Shown: positions 1 through 9,904 of the stretch, one piece after another
Position numbering within the stretch: position 1 is the first letter of the stretch
Layout: every line of letters starts with the position of its first letter
Assembly: GCF_030285665.1 (NCBI RefSeq)
Contig: NZ_CP127295.1
Location: 9,734,001-9,798,000, forward strand
Source: Amycolatopsis mongoliensis
GTDB lineage: Bacteria; Actinomycetota; Actinomycetes; Mycobacteriales; Pseudonocardiaceae
Length of the DNA: 64,000 nt
Direction of reading: 5' to 3'
Made by a program: the position numbers and the translations under genes
The notes under the pieces: generated by a model
What the model was told of the DNA's origin: nothing
Databases searched by the model: none
Seen by the model: only the letters and a program-made list of their open reading frames with translations

Positions 1-1
1 G

Positions 2-757
2 GGCACCGCGGGCACGTCGGAGGAGTCCATCCGCTACGGCTGGAACTACGCCCGGCTGATCGCCGAGGGCCCCAGCGCCGCGGCGCTCGTCGAAAGCCCG
101 CTGCTGCACGCGATGCGGGACGGCAAGCTCGCCCGGCTCGAGGAGCTGACCCGCATCCCGGCCGACGTCCAGGACTCGCTGATCACGATCCTGTCCGAGA
201 AGACACTGCCCATCCCCGAGCTGGGCACCGAGATCCAGGCGCGGCCGGGCTTCAACCTGATCGCGACGGCGAACAACCGCGACAAGGGCGTCAACGAGCT
301 GTCGAGCGCGCTGCGGCGGCGGTTCAACACCGTGGTGCTGCCGCTGCCGGACAGCGCCGACGCGGAGGTCGAGATCGTCAGCCGCCGGGTCGCGGAGCTG
401 GGCACGTCGCTGCACCTGCCGGTGGAAGCCGCCGAGCTGGCCGAGATCCGTCGGGTGGTCACGGTGTTCCGCGAGCTGCGGTCGGGCCGCACCGAAGACG
501 GCCGCACGGCGGTGAAGTCCCCGTCCGGCACGCTCTCGACGGCCGAGGCGATCAGCGTGCTGACCGGCGGCCTCGCCCTGGCCACCCACTTCGGCGACGG
601 CGTGCTGCGCCCGCACGACATCGCGGCCGGCATCCACGGCGCGGTGGTCAAGGATCCGGTGGCCGACCGCGCGATCTGGATCGAGTACCTCGAGACGGTC
701 GTCCGCGAGCGCGACGGATGGGCCGACTTCTACCGGGCGGGCCAGGAGATTTCGTGA
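2..757 (+). CDS. MoxR-type AAA+ ATPase, 3' part
   Basis: The gene enters from the left edge; 251 residues are visible, open from base 2. The visible part carries the Walker-B-like stretch LARLEELTRIP (an E-E pair where MoxR proteins normally have D-E), the sensor-1 stretch ATANNRDKG, and ALRRRFN with the arginine-finger region, followed by the helical lid. MoxR ATPases act with VWA-domain partners as chaperone-like remodelling machines. The stop codon overlaps the GTG of the next gene (GTGA), and that gene overlaps the VWA gene, so the three are almost certainly one operon and one complex. The Walker A motif and the start lie outside the window. Confidence 0.9.
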   Translation, partial: GTAGTSEESIRYGWNYARLIAEGPSAAALVESPLLHAMRDGKLARLEELTRIPADVQDSLITILSEKTLPIPELGTEIQARPGFNLIATANNRDKGVNELSSALRRRFNTVVLPLPDSADAEVEIVSRRVAELGTSLHLPVEAAELAEIRRVVTVFRELRSGRTEDGRTAVKSPSGTLSTAEAISVLTGGLALATHFGDGVLRPHDIAAGIHGAVVKDPVADRAIWIEYLETVVRERDGWADFYRAGQEIS

Positions 758-2937
758 CCTCGACCCACCTGCTCGGCATCCGCCACCACGGCCCGGGTTC
801 GGCCCGGGCCGTGGCGACGCGGCTCGCCGAGCTCGAACCCGACGTCGTGCTGATCGAAGGTCCACCCGAAGCCGACGCCCTGGTCGAGCTGACCGAAGAC
901 CCGGCCATGGCGCCGCCGGTCGCGCTGCTGGCGTACGCGACCGACGACGTCTCACGGGCCGCCTTCTGGCCGTTCGCCGTCTTCAGCCCGGAGTGGCAGG
1001 CGCTCGCGTACGCGCGTGAGGCCGGGATTCCGGTGCGGTTCTGCGACCTCCCGGCCGCGAACACGTTCGCCGCGGGGCCGGACGAGCACGGCGGGCCGCC
1101 CGGCGACCCGCTGGCCGCGCTGGCCTCGGCCGGCGGCTACGACGACCCGGAACGCTGGTGGGACGACGTCGTCGAGTCGCGGCGCGGCGACGAGAACCCG
1201 TTCGACGTGATCGCCGAGGCGATGACCGCGTTGCGGGAAGACGAAGAACCGCCGCGCGGCACCGAAGCCCGGCGCGAGGCCTACATGCGCTCGGTGCTGC
1301 GCCGCACCCGCAAAGACGGCTTCGAGAACATCGCCGTCGTCTGCGGGGCCTGGCACGTGCCCGCACTGACCGACCCGCTGCCGCCGGCGGCCCACGACCA
1401 GACCGTCCTCAAAGGACTGCCGAAGCGGAAGGTCGCGTGCACCTGGGTTCCGTGGACCCACGGGCGCCTCGCGACGGCCAGCGGCTACGGCGCGGGCGTG
1501 CGGTCGCCGGGCTGGTACCACCACCTCTTCACCACGGCCGAGGACGTCACCGCGCGCTGGCTGACCGGCGTCGCGGCGGTGCTGCGGCAGGAGGACCTGC
1601 CCGTCTCGACCGCGCACGTCATCGAGGCGGTCCGGCTGTCCGAGACCCTGGCCACGCTGCGCGGGCGGTCGTCGGCCGGGCTGGCCGAGGTCACCGAAGC
1701 CACCCGGTCCGTGCTCTGCGGCGGGGACGAGGTGCAGGTCGAGCTGGTCACGCGGCGGCTGGTCGTCGGCGAACGGCTCGGGGAGGTGCCCGACCGGGTG
1801 CCGCAGCCGCCGCTGGCCGCGGACCTGACCGCGACGGCGAAACGCCTGCGGCTCAAGAAGGACCCGGTCGTCAAGGAGCTCGACCTCGACCTGCGCACGC
1901 CCGGCGGGCTCGACCGCTCGAAGCTGCTGCACCGCCTGCGGATCCTCGGCATCGAGTGGGGCAGCCGGGAGGCGTCGGCGCGGCGGAACAAGGGCACGTT
2001 CCGGGAGACCTGGGCGCTGTGCTGGGAACCGGCGTTCGAGGTCGACCTGGTCGCGGCCGCGGTGCACGGCACCACCGTGCCGTCGGCGGCAACCGCCGCG
2101 GTCCGCGACACCGTCGAGGGCACGCCCCCGCTGGACGAGGTGACCACGGCCGTCGAGAACTGCCTGCTCGCCGACCTGCCGGAGGCGCTGCCCGAAGCGC
2201 TGGCGGCGCTCGACGCGCGGGCGGCGGCGGACGCGGACGTCGCCCGGCTCATGTCGGCGCTGCCCGCACTGGCCAGGGCGACCCGGTACGGCAACGTGCG
2301 CGGCACCGACACGGGCGCGTTGCGTGCGGTCGCCGACCGCATGCTCGACCGGATCTGCGCCGGGCTGCCGCCGGCCACGCACGGGATCGACGACGACGCC
2401 GCGGCCCGGATGGCCCAGCTCGTCGACGGGGTGCACGACGCGACGTCCTTGCTGGGCGACGACCCGAAGGAGCGCTGGCTCGCGGCGCTGGCGCGGCTGG
2501 CCGAGCGGCCGTCGCTGCCGCCGCTGCTGGCCGGCCGGCTCACCCGGATCCTGCACGACGCCGGGCTGCTCGACGCGCTGGACGTCGAACTCCGGCTGGG
2601 CCGGGCGCTCACGCCGGGCATCGCGCCGTCGGCGGGCGCGGCGTACGTCGAGGGCTTCTTCGACGGCGGCGCGTTGCTGCTGGTGCACGACGAAGGCCTG
2701 CTGCGGGTGATCGACGCGTGGCTCGCGGCGATCCACGACGACGTCTTCACCGAGGTGCTTCCGTTGCTGCGCCGTACCTTCGGCGCGTTCAGCGGACCGG
2801 AGAAGCGGGCGATCGGGCAGCGCGCGGCCGGGCTCACCGGCACCGCGCGGGTCGTGGCGATGGCCGAAGAACTGGACGAGGACCGGGCCGAGCGCGTGCT
2901 GCCCGTCCTCGCGACGCTGCTGGGGGTGGGGGCATGA
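754..2937 (+). CDS. DUF5682 family protein with TraB/EreA-like N-terminus
   Basis: A 727-residue protein of the uncharacterised DUF5682 family. I chose GTG 754, which overlaps the previous stop as GTGA and has AGGAGA a few bases upstream, over an in-frame start 12 codons earlier that lies inside the ATPase gene. The first 205 residues carry GIRHHGPGSA (8-17), PDVVLIEGPPEA (29-40), CDLP (97-100) and GAWHVPAL (198-205). The order and spacing recall TraB/GumN/EreA (TIKI-like) enzymes, which have an N-terminal G-x-x-H, a conserved Glu after a PDVV strand, and a late GxxH. That assignment is my inference. The remaining 500 residues are helical, Ala/Leu/Arg-rich and unrecognised. No signal peptide or membrane segment is seen, so it should be cytoplasmic with its AAA and VWA partners. 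Confidence 0.88.
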   Translation: MTSTHLLGIRHHGPGSARAVATRLAELEPDVVLIEGPPEADALVELTEDPAMAPPVALLAYATDDVSRAAFWPFAVFSPEWQALAYAREAGIPVRFCDLPAANTFAAGPDEHGGPPGDPLAALASAGGYDDPERWWDDVVESRRGDENPFDVIAEAMTALREDEEPPRGTEARREAYMRSVLRRTRKDGFENIAVVCGAWHVPALTDPLPPAAHDQTVLKGLPKRKVACTWVPWTHGRLATASGYGAGVRSPGWYHHLFTTAEDVTARWLTGVAAVLRQEDLPVSTAHVIEAVRLSETLATLRGRSSAGLAEVTEATRSVLCGGDEVQVELVTRRLVVGERLGEVPDRVPQPPLAADLTATAKRLRLKKDPVVKELDLDLRTPGGLDRSKLLHRLRILGIEWGSREASARRNKGTFRETWALCWEPAFEVDLVAAAVHGTTVPSAATAAVRDTVEGTPPLDEVTTAVENCLLADLPEALPEALAALDARAAADADVARLMSALPALARATRYGNVRGTDTGALRAVADRMLDRICAGLPPATHGIDDDAAARMAQLVDGVHDATSLLGDDPKERWLAALARLAERPSLPPLLAGRLTRILHDAGLLDALDVELRLGRALTPGIAPSAGAAYVEGFFDGGALLLVHDEGLLRVIDAWLAAIHDDVFTEVLPLLRRTFGAFSGPEKRAIGQRAAGLTGTARVVAMAEELDEDRAERVLPVLATLLGVGA

Positions 2938-4145
2938 CGAGTACCGCCGACGCACTTCCGCCCGCGGAGGCGGCGGGGAGCACCGCCACCGAGCGCACGC
3001 GGCGCTGGCGGCTGGTCCTGGGCGCCGAGGGCGCGGGTCCCGGGTCGGGGCTGGCCGACACCGAACTGTCCGATGAGGACAGTGGGGTCGACGCGGTGCT
3101 GGCCGCCCTCTACGACAAGCCGGACGAGGAGGCGGCGGGCGGGCCGCGCAGCGCGAACCTGGGCGCGTCGGCGCCGCGGGTCGCGCGGTGGCTGGGTGAC
3201 ATCCGGCGCTACTTCCCCAGCACCGTCGTGCAGGTGATGCAGCGCGACGCCGTCGACCGGCTGGGGCTGACCCGGATGCTGCTGGAGAAGGAACTGCTCT
3301 CGGCGGTCGAGCCGGACGTGCACCTGGTCGGGACGCTGCTCTCGCTGAACGGCGTGCTGCCCGAGGAGACCAAGGAGACCGCGCGCGAGGTCGTCCGCAA
3401 GGTGGTCGAGGAGCTGGAGGAGCGGCTCGCCGAGCGCACGCGCGCGGCGATCAAGGGTGCGCTGGACAAGGCGTCGCGCACGCACCGGCCCCGGCCCGGC
3501 GACGTCGACTGGGCGCGCACGATCCACCGGAACCTCAAGCACTACTCCCCCGAGCTGGGCACGATCGTGCCGGAGCAGCTGGTCGGGTACGGCCGGCGGC
3601 AGCAGGCGGTGCAGCGCGACGTCATCCTGGCCGTGGACCAGTCGGGGTCGATGGCGGAGTCGGTGGTGTATTCGGGGCTGTTCGGTGCGGTGCTGGCGTC
3701 GATGCGGGCGCTGCGGACGTCGTTCGTCGCGTTCGACACCGAGGTCGCGGACCTGACCGAGCACCTCGCCGACCCGGTCGACGTGCTGTTCGGCACCCAG
3801 CTGGGCGGCGGCACGGACATCAACCGGGCGATCGCCTACTGCCAGGGCCTGGTCGGCCGGCCCGAGCAGACGCTGCTGGTGCTGATCAGCGACCTGTACG
3901 AGGGCGGCGACGAGGACGAGCTGCTGCACCGGATCACCGAGCTGGTCGGCGCGGGAGTCCAGGTGGTGACGCTGCTGGCCCTGTCCGACTCGGGCGCGCC
4001 GTCGTACGACCACGAGAACGCGGCAGCGCTGGTGGAGCTGGGCGTCCCGGCCTTCGCGTGCACCCCGGACCAGTTCCCGGAGCTGATGGCGGCGGCGATC
4101 CGCGGTGACGACCTGCAGGCCTGGGTGGCCCGGGAGACCAGCTGA
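2934..4145 (+). CDS. VWA domain-containing protein (MoxR partner)
   Basis: A 403-residue protein whose ATG overlaps the previous stop (ATGA). The C-terminal half is a von Willebrand A domain with an intact MIDAS: D235-x-S237-x-S239 in [10 protein letters not shown]294 in GGGTD and D320 in LISDLYEGG. The first 225 residues are helical and charged, with an acidic, probably disordered first 70. VWA proteins encoded beside MoxR ATPases bind a metal-dependent ligand and are thought to deliver substrates to the ATPase. This is the last gene of the three-gene module. Downstream is a 91-base gap before the L36 gene. Confidence 0.9.
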   Translation: MTSTADALPPAEAAGSTATERTRRWRLVLGAEGAGPGSGLADTELSDEDSGVDAVLAALYDKPDEEAAGGPRSANLGASAPRVARWLGDIRRYFPSTVVQVMQRDAVDRLGLTRMLLEKELLSAVEPDVHLVGTLLSLNGVLPEETKETAREVVRKVVEELEERLAERTRAAIKGALDKASRTHRPRPGDVDWARTIHRNLKHYSPELGTIVPEQLVGYGRRQQAVQRDVILAVDQSGSMAESVVYSGLFGAVLASMRALRTSFVAFDTEVADLTEHLADPVDVLFGTQLGGGTDINRAIAYCQGLVGRPEQTLLVLISDLYEGGDEDELLHRITELVGAGVQVVTLLALSDSGAPSYDHENAAALVELGVPAFACTPDQFPELMAAAIRGDDLQAWVARETS

Positions 4146-4236
4146 GTTGCGGAATGAAACCGACCCGACGGCGGTTCACACGAGAGCGGGACGCATCCGG
4201 GGCCCGCACCACCGACCCAGGAAGGGACGGCTCGCC

Positions 4237-4359
4237 ATGAAGGTTCGCAGCTCGGTCCGTTCGCTCGCCCGTCAGCCGGGCGCCCAGGTGATCCGGCGCG
4301 GCAACCGCGTGTTCGTGATCAACAAGGACAACCCGCGCCTGAAGGCTCGTCAGGGCTGA
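4237..4359 (+). CDS. rpmJ: 50S ribosomal protein L36, zinc-independent (type B) form
   Basis: A 40-residue protein beginning [10 protein letters not shown] and ending NPRLKARQG, the signature of the alternative, cysteine-free L36. No Cys is present, so it cannot hold the zinc ribbon of standard L36. In actinobacteria such C-minus paralogues usually replace the zinc form under zinc starvation. The start has the strong ribosome site AGGAAGGGA about 10 bases upstream. I looked for a Zur-type palindrome in 4146-4236 and did not see a convincing one. Its stop overlaps the 3' end of the convergent monooxygenase gene by 10 bases. Confidence 0.93.
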   Translation: MKVRSSVRSLARQPGAQVIRRGNRVFVINKDNPRLKARQG

Positions 4360-5831
4360 CTCGGCGCGGCGACCCGCTCCTCGGCGCGGCCGAAGCGCAT
4401 GACGCCGTCGTCGAGCCGGTTGAGCCGCATGTCCGCCAGATCCAGCAGGTAGTTCTGGCGCATCATCCAGGGCCGCCTCTCGCCCTGCTTCGGCAGGCCG
4501 GGGGCGGCCCTCTTGATGTACCCCGACGCCAGGTCCACGATCGGGCGCGGCCTCCCCGCCGACGACGCCGAAGCCACGTCCGGGGTGCACGACACGAAGC
4601 CGCGCCGGTCCAGGTACTGCAGGAGGCGGCAGACGTACTGGGACGTCAGGTCCGCCCGCAGCGTCCACGAGTTGTTCGTGTAGCCCACACACCACGCCAG
4701 GTTCGGGATGCCGCCGAACATCATGCCCTTGTAGGCCCGCTGCTCACCCGGCTCGATCGTGCGTCCGTCGACCGTCAGCGCGATCCCGCCGAAGGCCACC
4801 AGCCGCAGGCCCGTCGCCGTCACGATGACGTCCGCCGGCAGCTCGCGCCCCGACTCCAGGAGCACACCGGACACCGTGAACCGCGAAATCCGGTCCGTCA
4901 CGATGTCCGCCTTGCCCGAGCGCAGCGCCTGGAAGAGGTCGGCGTCCGGCACGAGGCACAGCCGCTGGTCCCACGGGTGGTAGTCCGGCACGAAGTGCGG
5001 GTCGACCGGGATCGACGCGGGCAGTTGCGCCGCCACGCGCTTGCGCAGCGCCAGGGACGCCCGGTCCGGCAGCCGCCGCAGCAGCTGGAAGAAGAACGTG
5101 CCCAGGACGACGTTCTTGCCGCGCACCACCCGGTGCGCGAGCTTCTCGGGCAGCAGCGCGCGGATCCGGTCGGCGAGCGCGTCCCGCCCCGGCCGCGCCA
5201 CGATGTACGACGGCGAGCGCTGCAGCATCGTCACGCGGGCCGCGCGCGGAGCCATCGCCGGGACGAGCGTCACCGCCGTCGCGCCGCTGCCGATCACGAC
5301 GACCTGCTTGCCGTCGTAGTCCAGCTCGTCCGGCCAGTGCTGCGGGTGCACGATGTCGCCCGCGAACTCGTCGCCGCCCGGGAAGTCGACGACGTGCCCG
5401 TTCTCGTACGAGTAGTAACCACTGCACAGGTACAGGAACCGGCAGGTGAACGTCACCCCGTGGGCGGTCGAGACCGTCCAGACCGCATCCGCGGACGACC
5501 AGCTCGCGCTGACGACCCGGTGCCCGAACCGGATGTGCCGCTCGATGTCGTGCGCGGCCGCGGTCTCCCGCACGTAAGCGAGGATCGACGGGCCGTCGGC
5601 GATCGCCTTCGGGTCCTTCCACGGCCGGAACGGGTAACCGAGGGTGAACATGTCCGAATCCGAGCGGATGCCCGGATAGCGGAACAGGTCCCAGGTGCCG
5701 CCGATCGTATCCCGCGCCTCGAGGATGGCGTAGGTCTTGCCCGGCAACCGCTCCTGCAGCCGGCAGGCCGCGCCGACGCCCGACAGGCCGGCGCCCACGA
5801 TCAGCACGTCCACGTGCTCGGCGGTGGTCAT
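4350..5831 (-). CDS. Flavin-containing monooxygenase, Baeyer-Villiger type
   Basis: A 493-residue NAD(P)/FAD monooxygenase. GAGLSG (13-18) is the FAD-binding Rossmann loop and GSGATA (181-186) the NADPH loop. Between them [11 protein letters not shown] (156-166) fits the type I Baeyer-Villiger fingerprint F-x-G-x3-H-x3-W. Such enzymes insert oxygen next to a carbonyl, or oxidise N/S atoms, using NADPH and O2; the substrate cannot be read from the sequence. No signal peptide is present. It stands alone: convergent with L36, and separated by 110 bases from the PL8 lyase gene on the same strand. Confidence 0.9.
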   Translation of the reverse strand: MTTAEHVDVLIVGAGLSGVGAACRLQERLPGKTYAILEARDTIGGTWDLFRYPGIRSDSDMFTLGYPFRPWKDPKAIADGPSILAYVRETAAAHDIERHIRFGHRVVSASWSSADAVWTVSTAHGVTFTCRFLYLCSGYYSYENGHVVDFPGGDEFAGDIVHPQHWPDELDYDGKQVVVIGSGATAVTLVPAMAPRAARVTMLQRSPSYIVARPGRDALADRIRALLPEKLAHRVVRGKNVVLGTFFFQLLRRLPDRASLALRKRVAAQLPASIPVDPHFVPDYHPWDQRLCLVPDADLFQALRSGKADIVTDRISRFTVSGVLLESGRELPADVIVTATGLRLVAFGGIALTVDGRTIEPGEQRAYKGMMFGGIPNLAWCVGYTNNSWTLRADLTSQYVCRLLQYLDRRGFVSCTPDVASASSAGRPRPIVDLASGYIKRAAPGLPKQGERRPWMMRQNYLLDLADMRLNRLDDGVMRFGRAEERVAAPSQP

Positions 5832-5941
5832 GAATTCCAGCGTAACGGAGGTGGGGACCCCGCCGGACCGGGTCGGGGCACCGGCCCGGCGGGGAGGACC
5901 TCTTCAGTTTTCGGGGGGTCCGGGTGGCGAAGCCCCGCATG

Positions 5942-8308
5942 TCACAGGGGCACGACCTTCGTCGCGCCGAAGCTGCCCTTGAGCGGCACCGTCACGGACT
6001 TGCCGTGCACGGTCACCGTCACGCTGTCCTGCGTCTGGGTCGGGTCCGAAACCACCAGCACGCGCCGGTACCCGGACCGCCCCACCGCGACCGACACGGG
6101 CCCGGAGACGCGCACGTCGTCGACCGAGCCCGCCGCGAAGAAGTTCGCCAGCAGCGTGTCGCCGACCCGGACCGCCTGCACCATCGGCGTGTTCGTCCGC
6201 ACCTGCCAAGCCCAGGACGCGGTCAGCGTGCCGACCACCGATGCGCCCGGGAGCACCGCGTACGCGTACTTCGCATCTGTCGGCTTCGCGCCGTGCTCCA
6301 GCACCAGCTTCTGGTAGCGGCGTGTGTTCGGCGTCGTCGTGCCCTTGGTGTTGGCGCCGGTGTCGATGTCGCGCCACGCGCCGGTCCGGTCTTCGCGCAG
6401 CGCCGTCACCGAGGCGTCGTCGAGGAGCACGTACCCGCCGACGTTCTCCAGGTGCACCCAATTCGGCCGCCGCAGCGCGGAAGCCTTCCCGAGGTCGGTC
6501 GGCACGCGCCGGAAGTCCGCCGTCAAGGCACCGCGACCGCCTTCGCCGAGGTTGCGGTTCTCGATCGTCGTGCGCACGTTCGACGCCGACGTGCTGGTGA
6601 TCCCGGCGCCCAGGCAGACGATCCCCGACGGTGTGAAGAACCACGACTTCTTCGCGACCAGCGACCCGTCCCAGGACTTGAAGTCGAACGCGTAGGTGCC
6701 GTGCTTGTCGTCCCAGCGGACGCCGCCGGTGTGCGGGTTCGGGCCGACCGGGACGCCGCCGAACTTCGGGTCGGCCGGGCCGTCGTTCTCGGTCGTGCCC
6801 GGCAGCAGCAGCGGGTCGACCGTCGGCCAGTAGGCGTCGGTGTAGTGGCCCTTGGCGTTGGGCAGGAACGTGTAGAGCACGCCGTCGCCGACGTGGTAGC
6901 CCTTGAGGTTCTGGCCGTTGATGGACTCGTAGCGCGAGATCCGCGTCGAGCTGACGCCCAGCGACGCCGACCAGCCGTCGGTGACGTGCACCATCCGGTC
7001 CTGCTGGCCGAAGTCCCGGTGCGTGGCGACGACCCGCGCCGGGCGCGCGCCCGAGGCCAGCATGTCCTGGGCGAACTCGATGCCCGGCGTCGCCACCAGG
7101 TCCGGGCCCGGCGCGAACCGCTCCGGGTCGGGGATCTTCAGGAACGGCGCGTACGTGCCTTCCTTGATCCACTTCGCGGCGAGCGCGTTGAGGTCGGTCT
7201 TCGTCTTCCCCGAAGCCGTGCGGGCCAGGACGAGTGTCGCGACCGTCAGCTGGTGGCCGATGTCGTGCCCGGTCTCGCCCTGCCGCGAAAGCATCCGGCC
7301 GCGAACCGGTTCCATCAGCGCGCCCGCGTAGACGAACGGCGCGAAGCTGTCCGCGACCAGCGCGTAGATCTTGTCCTTCAGCGGCTGCGGGAGGGCGAAC
7401 TCGGTACCCGCCGTCACGTGGATGGCGCTGGCCAACGCGGTGAGCAGGACGATGCCGTAGTGGCCGGGGTACGGGATGGTGTCGTGCTGGATGAACGAGC
7501 CGTCGACGTGGAAGCCGTCGCCCGCCGCGCGGTCCAGCTTGGCGACGACGCTCGCCGCACCCCCGCCCGCGACGTCGGTGAGCGCGTCGACGCCGGTCCT
7601 GATCCACGCGGTGTCGCCGATCAGCGCGCCCGCGACGATCGAGATCAGGCCCTTGTCCGCGCGGTTCGCGCCGGTCTCGACGAGCGCGGTGTTGTTCGCG
7701 CGGACGTTCGGGTTGCCGACGAACCGCTTGATCGGGCTTACGTACCGGGCCAGCTCGTCGGCGGCCAGCTCGTCGGCGACCACCGAAAGCGTGTGCAGCA
7801 CGTAGTACGGGACGCCGATCTCGTAGGTGTACCAGTTGCCGATCTCGCCGACCTGCGGGTTGTACTGGCTCGCGTAGATCAGCTCGAGCGCCGCCTTGAT
7901 CCGGTCGAGCACCACCGGGTCACCGGCCAGCGCACCGCCCGGCGTGCCCCAGTCGACGGCGATCGCGCGCAGCCGGGCGTACATCGACGTCGTGTAGTCG
8001 CTGCCCGGGCCGAGCGGCAGGTCCGTCCACAGTGGAGCGCCGCCGCCGGCGACGGACATGCTCGCGTTGTAGGCCTTGGCGACACGGCTCAGGTTGGCGA
8101 GTGCCTCGGTGCGTTCCGGCGACGGCCGGTTGATGCCGGTCTGCAGCTGCCGGTACGCGGCGACGATCGGCGCGGTGGCCGTCGGCACCCCACCCGCGGC
8201 GGGGGCCGCGGAAGGGGCCGCCGAAGCGAACGCGGGACGGGTGAGGAACACGGTGGAAGCGGCCGCCAGGGCGCCGCCGCGCAGGGCGTTTCTCCGGTTC
8301 ACGGGCAT
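5942..8308 (-). CDS. Secreted polysaccharide lyase family 8
   Basis: A 788-residue secreted lyase. The N-terminus MPVNRRNALRGGALAAAS is a twin-arginine-like signal with Ala-rich cleavage region. The alpha/alpha-toroid follows with the PL8 catalytic set: N215 in TGANR, H275 in SFIQHD and Y284 in PGHYG, plus an Arg pair in RGRMLSRQ; beta-sandwich domains fill the C-terminal half. PL8 enzymes cleave glucuronate-containing polymers (hyaluronan, chondroitin, xanthan) by beta-elimination; the exact substrate is not evident. GGAGG lies 8 bases before the ATG. A strong hairpin (8385-8430) separates it from the uronate operon, so it is its own unit, but the neighbourhood makes uronate scavenging a reasonable role. 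No unsaturated-glucuronyl hydrolase is seen nearby. Confidence 0.9.
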   Translation of the reverse strand: MPVNRRNALRGGALAAASTVFLTRPAFASAAPSAAPAAGGVPTATAPIVAAYRQLQTGINRPSPERTEALANLSRVAKAYNASMSVAGGGAPLWTDLPLGPGSDYTTSMYARLRAIAVDWGTPGGALAGDPVVLDRIKAALELIYASQYNPQVGEIGNWYTYEIGVPYYVLHTLSVVADELAADELARYVSPIKRFVGNPNVRANNTALVETGANRADKGLISIVAGALIGDTAWIRTGVDALTDVAGGGAASVVAKLDRAAGDGFHVDGSFIQHDTIPYPGHYGIVLLTALASAIHVTAGTEFALPQPLKDKIYALVADSFAPFVYAGALMEPVRGRMLSRQGETGHDIGHQLTVATLVLARTASGKTKTDLNALAAKWIKEGTYAPFLKIPDPERFAPGPDLVATPGIEFAQDMLASGARPARVVATHRDFGQQDRMVHVTDGWSASLGVSSTRISRYESINGQNLKGYHVGDGVLYTFLPNAKGHYTDAYWPTVDPLLLPGTTENDGPADPKFGGVPVGPNPHTGGVRWDDKHGTYAFDFKSWDGSLVAKKSWFFTPSGIVCLGAGITSTSASNVRTTIENRNLGEGGRGALTADFRRVPTDLGKASALRRPNWVHLENVGGYVLLDDASVTALREDRTGAWRDIDTGANTKGTTTPNTRRYQKLVLEHGAKPTDAKYAYAVLPGASVVGTLTASWAWQVRTNTPMVQAVRVGDTLLANFFAAGSVDDVRVSGPVSVAVGRSGYRRVLVVSDPTQTQDSVTVTVHGKSVTVPLKGSFGATKVVPL

Positions 8309-8384
8309 GACAATGCCTCCCAGGAAGACATCCTCGGCTTGCGGGGAATGGGGAACGGGATTCGGTGGTGCGGCGGCGGTAAGC

Positions 8385-8430
8385 GTCGTGAGTGTTTAGG
8401 GCGGTTAGAACCGCCCTAAACACTCACGAC
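8385..8430 (-). terminator. Perfect 22-bp inverted repeat ending the uronate operon
   Basis: Arms of 22 bases (starting GTCGTGAGTGTTTAGGGCGG) pair perfectly around a 2-base AG loop. It lies 4 bases past the stop of the ketoglutarate-semialdehyde dehydrogenase gene and 76 bases before the PL8 start. There is no T-run, as is usual for actinobacterial terminators. It most likely ends the minus-strand operon and insulates the lyase gene. Confidence 0.7.
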
Positions 8431-8434
8431 GGGG

Positions 8435-9889
8435 TCAGCGGGAGCCGTCGGTGCGGCGGGGCAGCTGCCAGGGGTTGGCCTCCTGGAGGGGTTCGGGCAG
8501 CAGCGCGTCGGGGAAGCCCTGCCACGCGATCGGACGCAGGAACCGCTCGATCGCGGCGGTGCCGACCGACGTCGTGGTCGGGGCCGTCGTGGCCGGGTAC
8601 GGGCCGCCGTGCTCCTGGGCCCAGCTCACCGTGACGCCGGTGGGCCAGTCGTTCCACAGCAGCCGCCCGGCGATGCGGCCCAGCGCCGGCAGCACCGGCC
8701 GGATCCAGTCCACATCGGACTCCTCGCCGTGGATCGTGGCGGTGAGCCCCGGTTCGATGACGTCGAGCAGGCGCAGCAGCTCGGCCTGGTCGGCGTAGGT
8801 GACGATCAGCGACGCCGGGCCGAAGCACTCTTCGTGCACCGTGTCGCCGCCCTCGAGGAACTGCTTGCCGGTGGTGGCCAGCAGCGTCGGCGTGAACGCG
8901 GGCGACTCCGAAGCCGCTTCCGACACGACGTCGACACCGGGCACCTCGCGCAGCTGCGCCAGCTTGTCGGCGTACCCGGCGGCGATGCGGTCGTTGAGCA
9001 TCGGCTGGGCCGCGGCGCCCGCCAGCGCCTCGCGCAGCGTCTCGGTCAGGCCGTGGTCCTCGGGCAGGAACAGCAGGCCCGGCTTGGTGCAGAACTGGCC
9101 GGCGCCGAGGGTGAACGACCCGGCGTAGCCCTTCGCGACGGCTTCCCCGCGCGCGGCGAGCGCGGCCTCGGTGACGACGACCGGGTTGACGCTGCCGAGC
9201 TCGCCGTAGAACGGGATCGGCCGCGGCCGAGCGTTCGCGATGTCGAACAGCGCCCGCCCGCCGGGGATCGAGCCGGTGAACGACGCCGCCGCGATCCGCG
9301 GGTCCTTCAGCGCGGTGACGCCCTCCTCCTGGCCGAAGATCACGTCGAAGATGCCTTCCGGCGCACCCGCGCCGACCAGGGCTTCGCGCACGATCCGGCC
9401 GGTCAGGGCGGACAGCTCGGGGTGGCCGGGGTGGGCCTTGAGGATCACCGGGCAGCCCGCGGCGAGCGCGGACGCCGTGTCGCCGCCGGCGACGCTGAAC
9501 GCGAACGGGAAGTTGCTGGCCGCGAACACCAGCACCGGCCCGATCGCGGTCTTCACGCGGCGGATGTCCGGACGCGGGCCCATCGGCCAGTCGGGGTCGG
9601 CGTGGTCGACGGTGGCGCCGAGGTACTCGCCGTCGGTGAGCACCTCGCCGAACAGGCGGAGCTGGAACGTCGTGCGCTTCAGCTCTCCGGCCAGCCGAGG
9701 GGTGGCGGGCAGGTGGGTCTCGCGGTGGGCGAGCGGGACGAGGTCGTCCGCGGCGGCGTCGAGGGCGTCGGCGGCCGCGACCAGCCAGCGGGCGCGCTCG
9801 GCCGGGGTGGCCTCGGCGGCGGGACGGGCGGCCGCGGCGGCTCCCGTCAGGATCTTCTCGAGCGTGGCGGCGTCGGTGGCCTGGCTCAT
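8435..9889 (-). CDS. 2,5-dioxovalerate (alpha-ketoglutarate semialdehyde) dehydrogenase
   Basis: A 484-residue aldehyde dehydrogenase. FAASNFPFAFSVAGGD is the cofactor/substrate strand typical of the ketoglutarate-semialdehyde branch, FTGSIPGG follows, and the catalytic Cys sits in GAGQFCTKPG. It would oxidise 2,5-dioxopentanoate to 2-oxoglutarate with NAD(P)+, the last step of oxidative uronate/glucarate catabolism. It is the final gene of an operon that also holds glucarate dehydratase and KdgD, which fixes the function well. The ATG has GAGGAGCTG upstream, and the gap to the preceding gene is 15 bases. Confidence 0.93.
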   Translation of the reverse strand: MSQATDAATLEKILTGAAAAARPAAEATPAERARWLVAAADALDAAADDLVPLAHRETHLPATPRLAGELKRTTFQLRLFGEVLTDGEYLGATVDHADPDWPMGPRPDIRRVKTAIGPVLVFAASNFPFAFSVAGGDTASALAAGCPVILKAHPGHPELSALTGRIVREALVGAGAPEGIFDVIFGQEEGVTALKDPRIAAASFTGSIPGGRALFDIANARPRPIPFYGELGSVNPVVVTEAALAARGEAVAKGYAGSFTLGAGQFCTKPGLLFLPEDHGLTETLREALAGAAAQPMLNDRIAAGYADKLAQLREVPGVDVVSEAASESPAFTPTLLATTGKQFLEGGDTVHEECFGPASLIVTYADQAELLRLLDVIEPGLTATIHGEESDVDWIRPVLPALGRIAGRLLWNDWPTGVTVSWAQEHGGPYPATTAPTTTSVGTAAIERFLRPIAWQGFPDALLPEPLQEANPWQLPRRTDGSR

Positions 9890-9904
9890 GGGGGGTACAG
9901 CTCC

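Noticed and set aside
952..2955. 667-codon frame antisense to the DUF5682 gene
   Set aside because: Low-complexity Arg/Pro/Gly protein without motifs; the sense gene has a ribosome site, coupled start and conserved motifs.
4146..4236. TGAAACCG ... CGGTTCA as a Zur box for L36
   Set aside because: Arms are unequal by one base and the sequence does not resemble the AT-rich Zur palindrome.
5924..8419. 831-codon plus-strand frame over the PL8 gene
   Set aside because: Shadow of the lyase; no family features, and it runs through a terminator hairpin.
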